A stretch of 64,000 bases of DNA from Isoetes taiwanensis (taxonomy: Eukaryota; Streptophyta; Lycopodiopsida; Isoetales; Isoetaceae). Shown piece by piece: positions 28,961 to 41,400 of the stretch. The number at the start of each line of letters is the position of its first letter. Position 1 is the first letter of the stretch. The notes beneath the pieces were generated by a model. It made no database searches and was not told the origin of the DNA. It saw nothing but the letters and a program-made list of their open reading frames with translations. A program made the position numbers and the translations under genes. Location of the stretch: positions 591,501 to 655,500 of the forward strand of contig JAJEKV010000210.1 in the NCBI GenBank assembly GCA_021234155.1, given 5' to 3'.

Positions 28961-30349
28961 TTATAAACATTGTTTCCATCTCAAAAACTGTATATGGGCT
29001 GTTTAAGAATCAAGTACATGCAAATACGGGAGTTTTGGGCACCATAAAATTTTGTTTCAACCATATATCAACTTTTGCAAAAAACAATGCAAATACAACA
29101 ATAATTCTAACATCATACCATTGTGATATTGTCATACACGACGTCACACAGTGAGCGCCATGATAGAGTCATCAAATAAACGTCACAGAGCAAGGACAAA
29201 TTAGAATCAGTTTGGTGTGTTTGGTTTGCTATCTTTATTGCAGCAGACCTGGAGTACGGGCCAGATTCCACGAGCTGTCAATGACATAAAAAATCCTGGC
29301 CAACTTCCATGATCAGCAAATTTCTTAGCTCCACACCATCGCAGTAGACCGAAGCTAATCGCTCCAAGCAGGTAGCTAGTTCTAGAATAGCCTCATTTTT
29401 ATAGCGAATTTCTCATATAAGATTTTTAAGATATACAAGCATTTGTGTTGTATGAATATGGTTATATTTGCTATTCGAAAGATGCATAGTCACCATGTAG
29501 CAGAGTTCTAGGACTAAACCAAAAAAATTGTAAAACTTTGTATTTGCTATTTATGTTTAATAATACCACGCATCGATTCTAGCAATACTCTTCCGTTCTT
29601 ATCAGTCTGATGTTGATGATTAACAGACACGTTTTAGTGTCAGCGCGAATCCAGGAACATACACGAATACATCAGCCACCAACTTTTGATGTTACAACAT
29701 TCATTCCAGTTTTAGACCTAGCCATCTCACGTATAAGTAGGAGTAGTATCTCTGCGTTTTCACAAGCATCTGCAATTCTCTTCGTGTTCTTCATTTTCCT
29801 GCTCACATCCAACACACTATACTTGTTCTTCTTTGATAAATATCTATCTATCTCTTTTCTTGATTCTCAACATTTGATGCATTTCTGCAGTTTCACCTTG
29901 CACCCACCTCAATCCATTTATTCTTACCCAGTTCCTACATTATCAACGAAGCTGGTTATATTTGCAAGGAAAGATATTGCTATTAGCATGTCGTCACCGG
30001 GCAATAGCTATCATAGCTAAAGAAGAAGATTTTTTTCGAACACACATTTTTGAGCTCTGAATGCCTTGTGTCAACTTGAATCCAAAGGAAAAGCCAATCG
30101 ATGATCCACCATCACGGCCTAAAATCTTAAGGCCGATAACATCCTCTGACTTGGCATTATGGCCCATCTGCGGTAGCCATGTGGCCGGGAAATGCCTCAG
30201 TCGTATTGTACAGCCGAGGCATTTCCTGGCCGAGGCATTTCCTGGCCACATAACCACCTCAACCATTTCTTTTGGGCCACAACACCTCATCAAAGGATGT
30301 TATCTAACCCATAATCTTCTCCACAAACAAGAGTGACAAAGTCATCTAC

Positions 30350-30562
30350 TTAATTATATATGGTACTAATAGTAATAAAATCATGCAAATTCATTGTGTG
30401 CATAAGTGCTTCTAACCATGGCTTCAAACTTATAGACAAGGCTTCGTTATCTACATCAGAAGGTGTCCAAGGTGGTGGGCAAATATAGTTGCCCCTAGAA
30501 AAAAACACCATCTTGTAAAAACTGTCATCTATATGCATTGCTTCTTTTTGGAAATTTATCAT
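30350..30562 (-). CDS. Foldback core ORF, copy 2 (70 codons)
   Basis: Starts MINFQKEAMHIDDSFYKMVF and continues with the same residues as copy 1 (CPPPWTPSDVDNEALSISLK, PWLEALMHTMNLHDF), ending STIYN and stop. It lies in the loop of foldback B. The surrounding DNA match with copy 1 runs from CCCATAATCTTCTCCACAAA to AAATTAAGGG, about 270 bp, and stops sharply at both ends where the two different arm families begin. Unrecognised protein. Confidence 0.4.
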   Translation of the reverse strand: MINFQKEAMHIDDSFYKMVFFSRGNYICPPPWTPSDVDNEALSISLKPWLEALMHTMNLHDFITISTIYN

Positions 30563-32970
30563 AAATAAAATTAAGGGTTAGATAACATCCTTTGATGAGG
30601 TGTTATGGCCCAAAAGAAATGGCTGAGGTGGTTATGTGGCCAGGAAATGCCCCGGCCGTACAGTACGGCTGAGGCATTTCCTGGCCATATGGTTATCGAG
30701 GCATTTCTGATGGGCCATAATGCCAAGTCAGAGGATGTTATCGGCCTTAACATTCTAGGCCATGATGGTGGATCATCGATTAGCTTTTCCTTAGGATTCA
30801 AGTTGACACACGACATTCTCAGAGCTCAAAAATGTGCGTTCAAAAAAAACTTCTTTTTTAGCTATGACAGCTATTACTCGGCAACGACATGCTAATGGCA
30901 ATGTCTTTCCTCGCAAATATAACCAGCTTGGTTGATAACATAGGAACACGGTAAGAAGCAATGGATTGAGGTGCGTGCAAGGTGAAACTGCAGAAATGCA
31001 TTAGATGTTGAGAATAAAAAATACAGATAGATAGATATTGTTCAAAGAAAAACAAGTATGGTGTGCTGGATGTGAGGCAAGAAAATGAAGAACACGAAGA
31101 GAATTGCAGATGTTTGTGAAAACTCAGAGATACTACTCTTACTTATACATGAGATGACGAGGTCTAAAACTGGAACAATGTTGTAACAACAAAAGTTGGT
31201 GGCTGATGTATTCGTGTATGTTCCTGGATTCGCGCGAAAACTGAAACATGTCTATTGATCATCAACATCAGACTGATAAGAATGGAAGAGCATTGCTAGA
31301 ATCGATGCGTGGTATTATTAAACATAAATAGCAAATACAATTTTTTTGGTTCAATCCCAAAACTCTGCTACACAGTGACTATGCATCTTTCAAACATCAA
31401 ATATAATCACGTTCACACAACCCAAATGATTGTATATCTTAAAGATCTTATATGAGAAATTTGGTCATAAAAATGAGGTTATTCTAGAACTAGCTACCTG
31501 CTTGGAGCGATTAGCTTCGGTCTATTGCGATGGTGTGGAGCTAAGAAAATTGTTGATCTTGGAAGCTGGGCCAGGATTTTTTATGTCATTAACTTTAGTG
31601 GAATCTGGCCCATACTCCAAGTCTGCTGCAATAAAGATAGCACACCAAACGCACCAAACTTATTCTGATTCGTCCTTGCTCTGTGACGTTTCTTTGATGA
31701 CTCTATCATGACGCTCACTGTGTGACGTCGTGTATAACTAATATCACAATGGTATGATGCTAGAATTATTGTTATATTTGCATTGTTTTTTGCAAAAGTT
31801 CCAGGATCTATGGTTGGAATAAAATTTTATGGTGCCCAAAAGCTCCCGAATTTGCATGTACTTGATTCTTAAATAGTCCATATATAGTTCTTGAGATGGA
31901 GACAGTGCCCATGCAGAGCGCGGAGGCACTATTGACATCTCAGGAATGTTCAGTCTAGGTCTAGAATGCAAGGTAAATGAGCAAATTTAGTCCAGATATA
32001 CCCTTGAGAGTTAAGTAAGAGATCTGCGAGCGAAGCTTGCTGCAATTTAGGCTTTAAAGATGCTAGGTGAAACTGCAAAAATGCATCAGATGTTGAGAAT
32101 CAAGAAAATAGATAGATATATATTGATCAAAGAAGAACAAGTACCGTGTGCCAACTGTGAGGCGGGAAAATGAAGAACACGAAGAGAATTGCAGATGCTT
32201 GTGAAAATCAGAGATACTACTCCTACTTATACGTGAGATGGCTAGGTCTAAAACTGGAATGAATGTCGTAACAACAAAAGTTGGTGGCTGATGTATTCGT
32301 ATATGTTTAAGGATTCGCACTAACACTGAAACATGTCTATTGATCATCAACATCAGACTGATAAGAACGGAAGAGTATTGCTAGAATCGATGCGTCGTAT
32401 TAAACATAAATAGCAAATACAAAGTTTTACAAATTTTTTGGTTCAGTCCCAGAACTCTGCTACACAGTGATTATGCATCTTTCAAACATCAAATATAACC
32501 ACATTCACACAACACAAATGCTTGTATATCTTAAAGCTCTTATATGAGAAATTCGATATAAAAATGAGGTTATTCTAGAACTAGCTACCTGCTTGGAGCG
32601 ATTAGCTTTGGTCTACTGCGATGGTGTGGAGCTAAAAAAATTGCTGATCTTGGAAGCTGGGGCAGAATTTTTTATGTCATTTACTGCTAGTGGAATCTGG
32701 CCCCGCACTCCAGGTCTGCTGCCATGCAGAGCGCAGAGGCACTATTGACATCTCAGGAATATCAGTTTGGATCTAGAATGCAAGGTAAATGAGCAGAATG
32801 TGCGGTAAATTTAGTCAGATAAGCCCTTGAAGAGTTAAGTAAGAGATCAGGGAGCGAAGCTTGCTGCGATGTGCCACATGACATGATCAAATTGAAGTGG
32901 GGCAATAATTCAAGTAACTAGTTTTTACGATTTTCAAGAAAAAGAAGGCATGTGCATGTGAACAAATAGA

Positions 32971-33000
32971 AAAGAATAGAATAGAATAGAATAGAATATA
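32971..33000. repeat. (AGAAT)n microsatellite tail of the LINE
   Basis: Five to six AGAAT/ATAGA units in a row at the minus-strand 3' end of the LINE. Short tandem-repeat tails are known for several LINE clades. Confidence 0.75.
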
Positions 33001-33238
33001 TATTATCGTCCCTTGTGCTCTGAGGCCTCTGGACTTATGTAGCATGGGCGAGCTCCCTGATGGGTGATACTAACACATCACACTGGTTTTATTGTAGCCT
33101 TTTCTGAAGGCTTCTTTTTTTCTATTAATACTGGCATCCCGCTTTGAATCGGCATCAAGGCCGTGCAGAGGTGCGTCGTTATCAATCAGCTTTAAGCTGA
33201 GCAATTCTTGGGCAGCTATGATTCGCCTCCCAGGCGGC

Positions 33239-35163
33239 TCATATCACAAGCCCTTTTTCTTTGTATACTTCCCGGTGTCTGGTCGTCATTTCCCATATTG
33301 CGTCTGCCGAACCTCTCATTGTTTCTGTCCTTGCCATCATGGCGTGTACGGGCTGGCCCCATCTTATGTTTCTGTATTTGTTTCTGATGTCTCCATATAT
33401 TGGGCACTCATTGAGCATGTGATTCTCGTCCTTCACTTCCCCACTGTCACAGATTCTGCATATCCGGTCGTCTTTCTCTACTCTCCTCCATCTGTCCTTT
33501 TCAATTCTTAGGTCATGGCTCCCCATCCTAAATCTTGCTAGGATATCTCTCCTTGTTTTTCCTAGTAGATTATCTTGGTACATCTGCTGCCCTATCTGCT
33601 GTTCTGGGTTGAAGACTGTCATAAGCCAAATTGTCTTGGGCCCTGTGTGTTTTTGCAGCCATGCTTGCGTAGCCTTGCTTGCCCAGTCCTCATTCCATTC
33701 GCCTTCGTTTATCAGGTCGCTCAGATTCATCCCCATTTCTCTGGTCCACACTGCCACATCCCTAAACCATCCGTTGCTCGCGATGATGTTGATTTTGCTG
33801 ACTCGCTGATCGCGATACTCGCTAATTTATTTGATTTCCCACCTGCATTGTTTCTTATGAGATACCTGATAGTCTTCTCCCATGCCCTCACCTCCATTGG
33901 TTTCTGACCTGTCTCATATACTATGGCTGTTTGCGGTGTGTTTGTTCTCAGCTTGAATTCCTGTTTATGCCATTGCCTGAGGATCCCTTCTTGTTTTTTC
34001 TATTTCTTGTCTGTTAACCCCAGTTCCCAAGCTTCAGCCCCATATAGTTGCGTCGTCACGACCACTGCATTGAACAGATAGCATTTGATTTCCCAGTCTA
34101 TTATTCTACTTTTATTGCAGAAATTTTTCATATTAAAGTAACTCCCAATGGCTGTTTGGAATCTTGTATCTGCCCCTCTAGCCCATTTCCCTGTACCATG
34201 TGTGTTATACCCCAGATATCTATACTCTGTTGATTCTTCTAGTTCTGTTCCCAAGTACTTGAACGGTTTGTGTATGTTCCTGTTACCGAAGAAGACTATT
34301 TTGGTTTTTGCAAGATTTACTGTTAACCCTGTCTTTTCGCAGAAGATCTCTAGCAGTTTCAGTAACCTATGCATTCCCTTGTTTTTTGTGGCCATCATGC
34401 TCAGGTCATCGGCATATAACATGATGGGCACCTTGGTTTTCCCTAGTGTAGGAGCGTCCATGTCCCCTTGCTGTTCTGCTATGAAGTCTTGTAATGCATC
34501 TATGTATATTCTGAACAGTGTTGGAGATAACGGGCATCCCTGCTTGACTCCCGTGTCGCAATCTATTGCTTTTCCCTCCTCTTTCATTTTTGCATATACA
34601 CTATAGTACAATCTTGCAATTGCCCCTACCATGTCTCCTGGTGCCTGCATATCTATGAGTCTCTGTATGAGCTTCTCCCTCGGGACTGTGTCAAAAGCCT
34701 TCCTAAAGTCCACAAAGCAGCATATTACTTTCTTCCCCTGATTTCTATTTTGTTCTATTAATATCCGGAGGGTTACTAGATGGTCAGTGGTTGGGTGTTC
34801 CGGCCTGAAGCCTGCCTGCCCCTGTGCTCTCAGGTTCCCTATCTCTGCCCATTGTTTCAATTTATTGTCCAAGATCTTTCCAAACCATTTTGCAAAGATG
34901 GAGCTCACCATTATTGTTCTGTAATTTCCAGGTTCCCGTCTGCTCCCCCCTTTGTGTAGGGGTATGACCCTGTTGTATGCCCATCTGTCTGGGAGTCCCG
35001 TGTGTATTATATCGTTGAATATATCTGTCACCTGTTTCCCTATCGCAGTATCTGCACATTTTAGCAATTCCACAGTTAGTCCACATAGGTCTGGAGCTTT
35101 GTTGTTGGCCATCCTATTTAGTGCTATCATCACTTCCTGTATGCTGAAACACGGTGTGTCCAT
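33239..35163 (-). pseudogene. LINE ORF2: reverse transcriptase and C-terminal zinc knuckle
   Basis: The main frame 34000-35163 (387 codons) has the RT motifs in order: NNKAPDLCGLTVELLK, RVIPLHKGG, QGQAGFRPEHPTTDHL, CCFVDFRKAFDTVPREKL, GVKQGCPLSPTLF and the catalytic YADDLSMMA. 33239-33757 continues in another frame with CRICDSGEVKDENHMLNECP, a C-x2-C...H...C knuckle, and a TTRHREVYKEKGLVI end. One or two frameshifts near 33.76-34.0 kb separate them. Reverse transcription at the nicked target is the family's role. The endonuclease N-terminus is missing upstream. Confidence 0.85.
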
Positions 35164-35599
35164 CTCTTATAGTTCCGGTATTGGTGCCGGGGAAGCCCCG
35201 GTCTTATACATTTTTTCAAGGTATCTCTCCCATCCGGCTGCTCCAATGTCGCCTTGTGTGTTCCCATTTTTCCTATTCCCCCGTCCCTTCCCTTTAAATC
35301 ATTTCCAGAAATTTCGGGGTTGTTTTTTGAGTAGTTTAGCCAGTCCCCATTGGTGTTGTACCAAGTTTTTGTTTCTCTTTGCCTTCAGCATTCTCAAATA
35401 TACCACTTTTTCAGTTTGATATGTCTCTTTGCCTTTCTACGCTCTGACTTTTCTTTTTTGTTCCCTGCATTCATCATCATACCAGATTGAGGCCTTGAAG
35501 GCATTATTCCCCCTTTTTCTTCTTCTTTTCCCCAAAACTTCTGTTGCCACTTTCACTGTTATATCATTAAGCATGTCCCCATTTTCGTCTGCCCTATGT

Positions 35600-36000
35600 T
35601 CCTCCCATTTTCATTTTCCCATTTCTTCTTTGATAGACTGCACAAATGTGTCTGCGTGTTTATCCTGGAATTGTATTTTCAACTTCCCCTTATCTTTCTC
35701 TCTTCCCTGCTGTCTGTCATTTGGGGTCTGCTCGTTTCCTGTAAGTGTCAACTGTATGGGTCTATGACTCTCCCTTTTTCCGATCGGCCATTCTAGGAGC
35801 ATAAATCCTGAGACTATATCGGCTGCGTGTTCATTCATTATCACATACTCTACTATACTTCTCCCGTGTATGTTCTGGCTCGTGAAATTCCCTGACCCTT
35901 CCCACTTCTGTACTCCATTGGCATAGCAGGCTAAACATCTTTGACATAGCAGGCTAAACCTGCACTCCCTCTTCCTATTTTAAAATCTTTATCCTTCCAG
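35600..36000 (-). pseudogene. Remnant of the LINE endonuclease C-terminus and linker
   Basis: The minus strand reads NFTSQNIHGRSIVEYVIMNE and LEWPIGKRESHRPIQLTLTG, like the end of an APE-type endonuclease with its distal substrate-binding part. The N-terminal catalytic half expected between ORF1 and here is absent. A 15-bp duplication (CATAGCAGGCTAAAC at 35922 and 35945) sits at the apparent deletion junction. Confidence 0.55.
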
Positions 36001-36149
36001 CACATGAATAGCTGGTACCCCTCCTCCTACATTTGTTTTATGTTGTGTTCCCATGTCTCTACTAGACATATTATGTCCATTAGCTGTAATTGCTCCCTCA
36101 AGCCTCTCCCCCGTCATCCCAAGGATATCCGGTGACAGTTCGGTGATCG

Positions 36150-37290
36150 TCACCGTCTCTTCCCTCGGAGGTTGTTCCCTGGGGGGTCTCTCGTGTCCCG
36201 CCTTTCCGTTTCCCATTCTTCTCGGGCCGCCCCCCTCGGTCTTTGTGATCGGTGGGTCCATGTTTCCTTGGGGGTATTGATTCCCATGCCGCCCCTTTTC
36301 GCTTCTTTCTTCCTCTCTGAGGTTGACTCGTTTTGGGGGCTACTCGCTATTGCCCCCCCGCCCCTGTTTTCCTGTCCTTGTGTCAGGATCCTCAATGGAT
36401 TGATGTTCTCCTTCCCCACATCTGTCGTCCTTCCTGACTCTAGTACTCCCACATTCTGTCCTTGTCCTGAGCCTGCGAGTTCTCGTACCCTTTTGTGTAG
36501 AAACACCTTGCCATTCCTGACCCCTGCATGTATTCCTGCCTGATTAAGTTCCCTGGCCTTGGTTAGCTCCCTGTGTAACCCTTGGCATTGCATGACTGTT
36601 AGAGCTTCCTGCACTTTGATCCCATTCCTCAACCTGGACCCCATGCGCAGTATTCTCTCCTTGGCTGTCAAGTCCCTGAGTGTCAGATTTATGTGCCTCG
36701 ACCGCCCCCTCCATTGGCCTGACCGTACGTCTTTGACGATGACGCTCCGATGCTCTTTGAAGACCATTTCTATTACTTATGCAGTCACTCGATATATGTC
36801 CTCGTTAGGTTTCTCTGCTACCCCTTTCAGCCTAACGTCATGCTTAATTCTATTATGTTCCTCATATTCCATGATATGGGTTTTATTTTATCAATGCATC
36901 CAATTCAACATTTCCTTTTTCTAATTCAACCAACCTCTTCAAGATTTTGGCTTTCCCCTCCTCAATTTCGTCCATTCTGCGCTGCATATCCTCGCTTGTC
37001 TTCTCCACTCCCTCTATCCTCACGTCCATGCTGGAGATGGCTATTTTGTTACGGATGACCGTTTCTGCCAGCGCGTTGAGTGCATCCATGCTGGCGATCC
37101 TGGACTCCAACTGCTTGTTCATCTGCGCTAGAAAATCTTTGAGGTCCTGCTGGCTTGCTGGTGCCCTTGCCATATCTGCTTTCTTTTGTTGGCTGAGGCT
37201 GGTGCATTCCGCCATTGCTTTGAATTGCAGCGTGTCACTGTATTCCTCGTCCGGGTAACCGCTACAGACTCTGTGAGGGGAGATTGACAT
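36150..37290 (-). pseudogene. LINE ORF1 (coiled coil plus RNA-binding-like region)
   Basis: 36883-37290 gives a heptad-rich stretch (KIAISSMDVRIEGVEKTSED, MQRRMDEIEEGKAKILKRLV), a likely trimerising coiled coil. A stop follows at 36883. The adjoining sequence reads MEYEEHNRIKHDVRLKG, and the frame 36150-36767 continues VFKEHRSVIVKDVRSGQWRG and RHINLTLRDLTAKERILRMG, similar in layout to the RRM-like part of L1 ORF1p. A basic, low-complexity tail follows (SERKKEAKRGGMGI, RDTRDPPGNNLRGKRR). ORF1p would bind the element's RNA. Broken frames make it inactive. An alternative N-terminal frame opens at 37454. Confidence 0.6.
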
Positions 37291-37454
37291 ACTTCTTCTG
37301 TCAAGTCTATATATTGTATCCCTAAACGATTTTTTAATTCAAAATTCACCGTTAATCCCAATTTTGAATTTGAATTTTGGGATAGCCATTCATTAATTAT
37401 TCTGCCCCCACTACTTATTATTCGTTCCGCCCTATGGATCTCTTCGCATCCCAT

Positions 37455-40008
37455 CTTTCTCTAATGATTGGCTAGAGGTGACCCCCTTCCGTGCTGATAT
37501 GAGATTCGGTAGTTGTCTTCCTGACTTTAATTATGCCCTTATGCATTTACTAGTAACAGTGCCCAGCGTTGCTGGATATATTTTGGGAACCTGTAATGCT
37601 GGAACTTTGTGCATTTGCGCAGAATAACTTTTGGGCCCGTGCATCATTTTAAAAACAATGCAAGTGGCCATTTCTATAAATTGTTGAGGTTGTTTCCTAA
37701 ATCTTATTTAATCACTCTCTCGCTGCTTTAGATGAATGTGGATTTGTTGTGGCTATGGAGTGAACCACACCATGTAACCCTTTAAAGGCATTGCAATTAT
37801 TGCATTAATTAATGTGATCTTAGGCATCTTGTTCATTGTGTGCTACACCTTCATCTTTAGCCACCTTTAAATGCGTATTACACCTTCATCTTTAGCCACC
37901 TTTAAAAGTACTTGGAACATTTAATTAGAGCTACCTTTTTAGATACTTAGATGTTATTAATTGTATGGACAAATAAAATATAAAGATGTGGTCATGTCTC
38001 TTGCTAATAGATGGGATGGTTTTTATTTAATATATGTATCCCATGTAATATCTGATAAAAACAAAGCTTTATTTTGAACCAGTGACAATTTCTAGCCGGT
38101 TACATTTACACTGAAGTGATGATTTAATGGCAGGTCAAAAAAGCAAGTGAAATAAATTTCTTCTTTTGTAGACCAATGTTAATTGTAAGTCATGGCCTTG
38201 TAAGGTAGTGTTATTTTGTCTTGTGATTGTCGAGCCTCAGCATTCAATGGCAGGTACAGACAAAATTAACTTCCCTGACTATTATGTAGGAACTCTCAAT
38301 TGGCTGCCAATAACCATAATTCTGCATGTTGTATATGAAGAAAATATATTGAGAGACCTAACATGCTGGTGGTTTATTATTGTGTATATGCATACAATAC
38401 TAGTGGCTGTGCATAAAGTCAAAGAATCAGTGGATGTGACGACTCTGCACATGCTGCCCCTTTTTTCGAGCTGAGAAATTATGCCTGGTTTAGCTTGCTT
38501 GTATAAGAGCCTGTCACTGTAGACTTTAGAGAAGCAGATTAAATCTCAATTTAGCTCCCACATGTTAGGCATTTCTCCCCATTCTGTAAGGAGCACATCA
38601 TTTGGCCCATCTTCTGTTCAATAATTTCTACCACCATAGCAAACTTTGCTGGTTGGATGTGTAAAAATGGCTTATGGAATCAATACCGGAGCAAGTATCA
38701 TGAATTATAATAGTTTCCAATTCCCTACCTTGGTACTTGCAGTATCCACAAAGGAACTTAATTGCAAACGTGGGTCGCTCTTGATCACAAATAATACATT
38801 CCAAAGATTCCGCCCCGCAGAATTGCACATTGAAAAGGTTAAAAGGGAAAATAAAGAGAACACAAAGCGCAACTCATACAATAAAACAAATCTCACCTTT
38901 GACCATATGTGAAAGTGGAGGCATGTTAATTTGCCAAAATTTGGTTGGTCCAATATCACGACAATTAACATAACATAAAAAAGCACCCAGATGTCATTAG
39001 AATAGAATGCTTTTAAGAGCCAAATGCAAAGTTTGACCAAATAAGCATAATGGCCAACTTTTGCTCAAAATGTGCATTTCAGTAAATCCAGCTCTTAATA
39101 GAAGTCTTTGAAGCAAAAATTGCCATGCCCCTAGAAAATATTAAATAGTGCTTGCAAGAAAGAAAAGATAAGAAAATGAAATACAATACTGAAAGCAATG
39201 TAAGCATCTATGCATTACCTGATCAACCTTTACATGATGTGTTACCACTGATTTTAGAAGATTTGATATGCTCTTCCTTTGGCATCAGTTATAAAGCAGG
39301 ATAGGAAGCATTCATTGAGAAAATATAGCTAATAATTGAGCATATATAAGGTGAGATCGAAATTTGCAAACCATCAACATTTTATAAGATCCATTAAAAA
39401 ATTTGGCATGGTTCTAACATGGTATTACCTGGCTCAAAGACCTCATCATAGTTGGATCTAGATAATGTATGAAGATCCGCAACCCATAAGATAGAGAACA
39501 ATCTATAAATGCATAGGTTTGATTACCTTCAACATTCTGTAAAGGCATGCAAACGTCATTTAAAATGAAAGTGCCTTGCACCATAATTGAAACAGATAAA
39601 AGGTGCTCCTTCTGGTAGTCTGCATGTTAATAAAATGTCAGTGTACGGGTCATGGTTTGAACTGGCATGCAGAGCTTACATCAGCCTATACAAATGTATA
39701 AAGCATGCTTACATGGACAAAGCATGCAGGTGCATTCCACTGGCAAAAGCTCTATGTGAAAAAATGAGAAAAGAAATTGACGGTGTCCCTAAGCCTAACG
39801 TTTTTGAATTTGTCCCGTGTAAAGAAATTTGAAGCCCTCTTTGCTGCTATTTCTAGGATGTTGATGCAACTAAAGATCTTTCTGCACTTATGTTGTCATC
39901 TGATCCTTCAGACAACAAAAAATGTAAAACATGTGCCAATTTCTGTCATGATCTGTAAAGAATCCTTGTTTATAGCAATAACATTATATGCCATTGTTAT
40001 GCTCAAAT
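37455..40008. other. Long stretch without a recognised gene
   Basis: AT-rich sequence with short frames only. A 19-bp near repeat TTACACCTTCATCTTTAGC occurs twice near 37846-37910. The frame at 39587-39832 (81 codons, Cys-rich ACRAYISLYKCIKHAYMDKA) is not recognised and is too weak to call. Confidence 0.45.
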
Positions 40009-40386
40009 TCAAGCTCCTTTCACATTTGATCCAAATCCTGCTTTAAAAGGACAGAATGGAAGATTCATTTGCATGTTACCTCTTTGGTTCACTATAGTTG
40101 AGCGATATAGATAAGCATGATTTCCATGCGATTGCACCATACATTCTTGCGAGCACCTCATTCTGACTTGCTTTGTTGCGAGGTTGCTCCGTTTCTTCAA
40201 TGCGGAGCTTGAAGCAAGCGCAGGATGGTAAACTTGCAGGCTATCCAGTTGATGCTCTTTTCTTGCTAAATCTACCAGTCTAGCTACAACAACATTCTTG
40301 CTCTGCCAAGAAGTCCTGTTCTGGATCATTCCGGCTTGTCCATGTGAATCCCCCATCTGCCAAGAAGAGAAAGGAGGACGTGGCAA
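40009..40386 (-). CDS. Unrecognised 125-codon frame
   Basis: A minus-strand frame with protein-like composition, for example RTSWQSKNVVVARLVDLARK and EHQLDSLQVYHPALASSSAL, then basic KKRSNLATKQVRMRC, ending FCPFKAGFGSNVKGA and stop. No family recognised. It could be an exon of an unseen gene or a chance frame. There are no supporting splice or promoter signals that I can defend. Confidence 0.25.
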   Translation of the reverse strand: MPRPPFSSWQMGDSHGQAGMIQNRTSWQSKNVVVARLVDLARKEHQLDSLQVYHPALASSSALKKRSNLATKQVRMRCSQECMVQSHGNHAYLYRSTIVNQRGNMQMNLPFCPFKAGFGSNVKGA

Positions 40387-40879
40387 AATCTAGGCAACAT
40401 AGTTCTCAGTATTGGATTGAATTGGCATGGCTGTATTCTGCCCTAATCTTATGTAGGTATCTCTATCGTTCAGATATATGGCGCTTAAGAAATTACTTGA
40501 GAAATAGATTCAGGATCTAAGCAATCCAAGAAAAACTCAAGGATATGTGCATTGAAGGTTCTTACCTTAGCATGCTTCCGTTCATTTATACCGTTTGTTT
40601 TGCGTAAGTCAAATACTGCAAGAACTTAGGGATAGTAAGGGTTTGAGAGTTGTCCGGAAGAATACTCAGAAAACTCCTGGTGCACATTTGGAACTAAGCG
40701 CTCAGAGATAGAGCTCGAAAAAATTGAACTCCACCGCAGCCGAAGAAGGAAGCGCCCTTTTTTTTTTTAACACGACCGTCGGATCTACAGCTCTAGATCT
40801 GAGCCGTTGGATCTAGGGCTGGGTCCAACACTTACTGCATAACATTATAATATAAGATTCAAGCATTTTGACGATTCGT

Positions 40880-41400
40880 GAGCCAGTTGGAGGGTCGTAT
40901 CCTCGCTATCCTGGCCCTTATGCTGGTCATGATGTTGTGGTCGCCCCTTTTGTTGTGCTTGTATGCACTTTGAGTTTATAGTGGTCCGGATACCAGTTGG
41001 TAGGACTAGCCCTCGCTATCCTGGTGTACGGCAGAGGCTGAGCCTCTCTGTCCCGTAACTTATTCCGTCCGCTTTATACTCTTATGGTCTCACAGTTTGC
41101 GATTTATGCAGTTTTGCGATTTTTCGAGTTTATAGTGGTCCAGATTTACCAGTTGGTGGGTCTAGCCCTCGCTATCCTGGTGTACGGCGGAGGCTTAGCC
41201 TCTCTGTCCCGTAGCTTATTCTGTTCACCTTTTACTCTTATGGTCTTGCGACCTTTGTAATTATATTTGTATTTTGGATTTGCAAGGGTCCGGCTTTTAC
41301 CGGCTTGGTGGGTCTAGCCCTCGCTATCCTCGGGCAAGCAATGGAGGTTGGGCCTCTCTCGTCTCCCATAACTTATTCTCATCCCACTTTTACTCTTATG
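40880..41400. repeat. Tandem repeat array, unit about 110-156 bp, four copies
   Basis: The marker CCTCGCTATCCTGG (last copy CCTCGCTATCCTCG) occurs at 40901, 41011, 41167 and 41319 (spacings 110, 156, 152). Middle units share CCAGTTGGTGGGTCTAGC, GTGTACGGCGGAGGCT, GCCTCTCTGTCCCGTAGCTT and ACTCTTATGGTC. The copies diverge by roughly 10-20%. It could be a promoter-type array of a retroelement or a local minisatellite. A pyrimidine-rich tract follows to 41760. Confidence 0.75.

Larger units (their letters stand above)
26721..32964. mobile_element. Giant foldback element B (6.2-kb palindrome)
   Basis: Left end TGTTCACATACACATG at 26721; right end, its near complement, at 32949-32964. Each arm is itself built of two tandem units of about 1 kb: left units about 26.81-27.88 and 27.88-29.90 kb, right units in reverse about 32.76-32.06 and 31.97-30.96 kb. 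The inner arms (30.04-30.31 and 30.58-30.84 kb) continue to a 270-bp loop. The second left unit is interrupted by about 0.9 kb of unrelated DNA (28050-28960), and the outer right unit lacks about 300 bp. Arms made of tandem repeats around a small loop resemble the Drosophila FB architecture. All small open frames inside are repeat copies. Confidence 0.7.
32967..37454 (-). mobile_element. LINE with ORF1 and reverse transcriptase
   Basis: Non-LTR retrotransposon of about 4.5 kb on the minus strand, inserted at or beside the right end of foldback B. It carries a coiled-coil ORF1 with a nucleic-acid-binding segment, a partial endonuclease C-terminus, a full RT domain and a C-terminal Cys-His motif. 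The 3' end (32967-33000) is a pentanucleotide tail, ATTCT repeats on the element's strand, rather than plain poly(A). Frames are broken in several places, so it is inactive. I could not define a target duplication. Confidence 0.8.

Noticed and set aside
33218-36924. Plus-strand open frames across 33.2-36.9 kb
   Set aside because: They are the antisense of the LINE ORFs and lack their own motifs.
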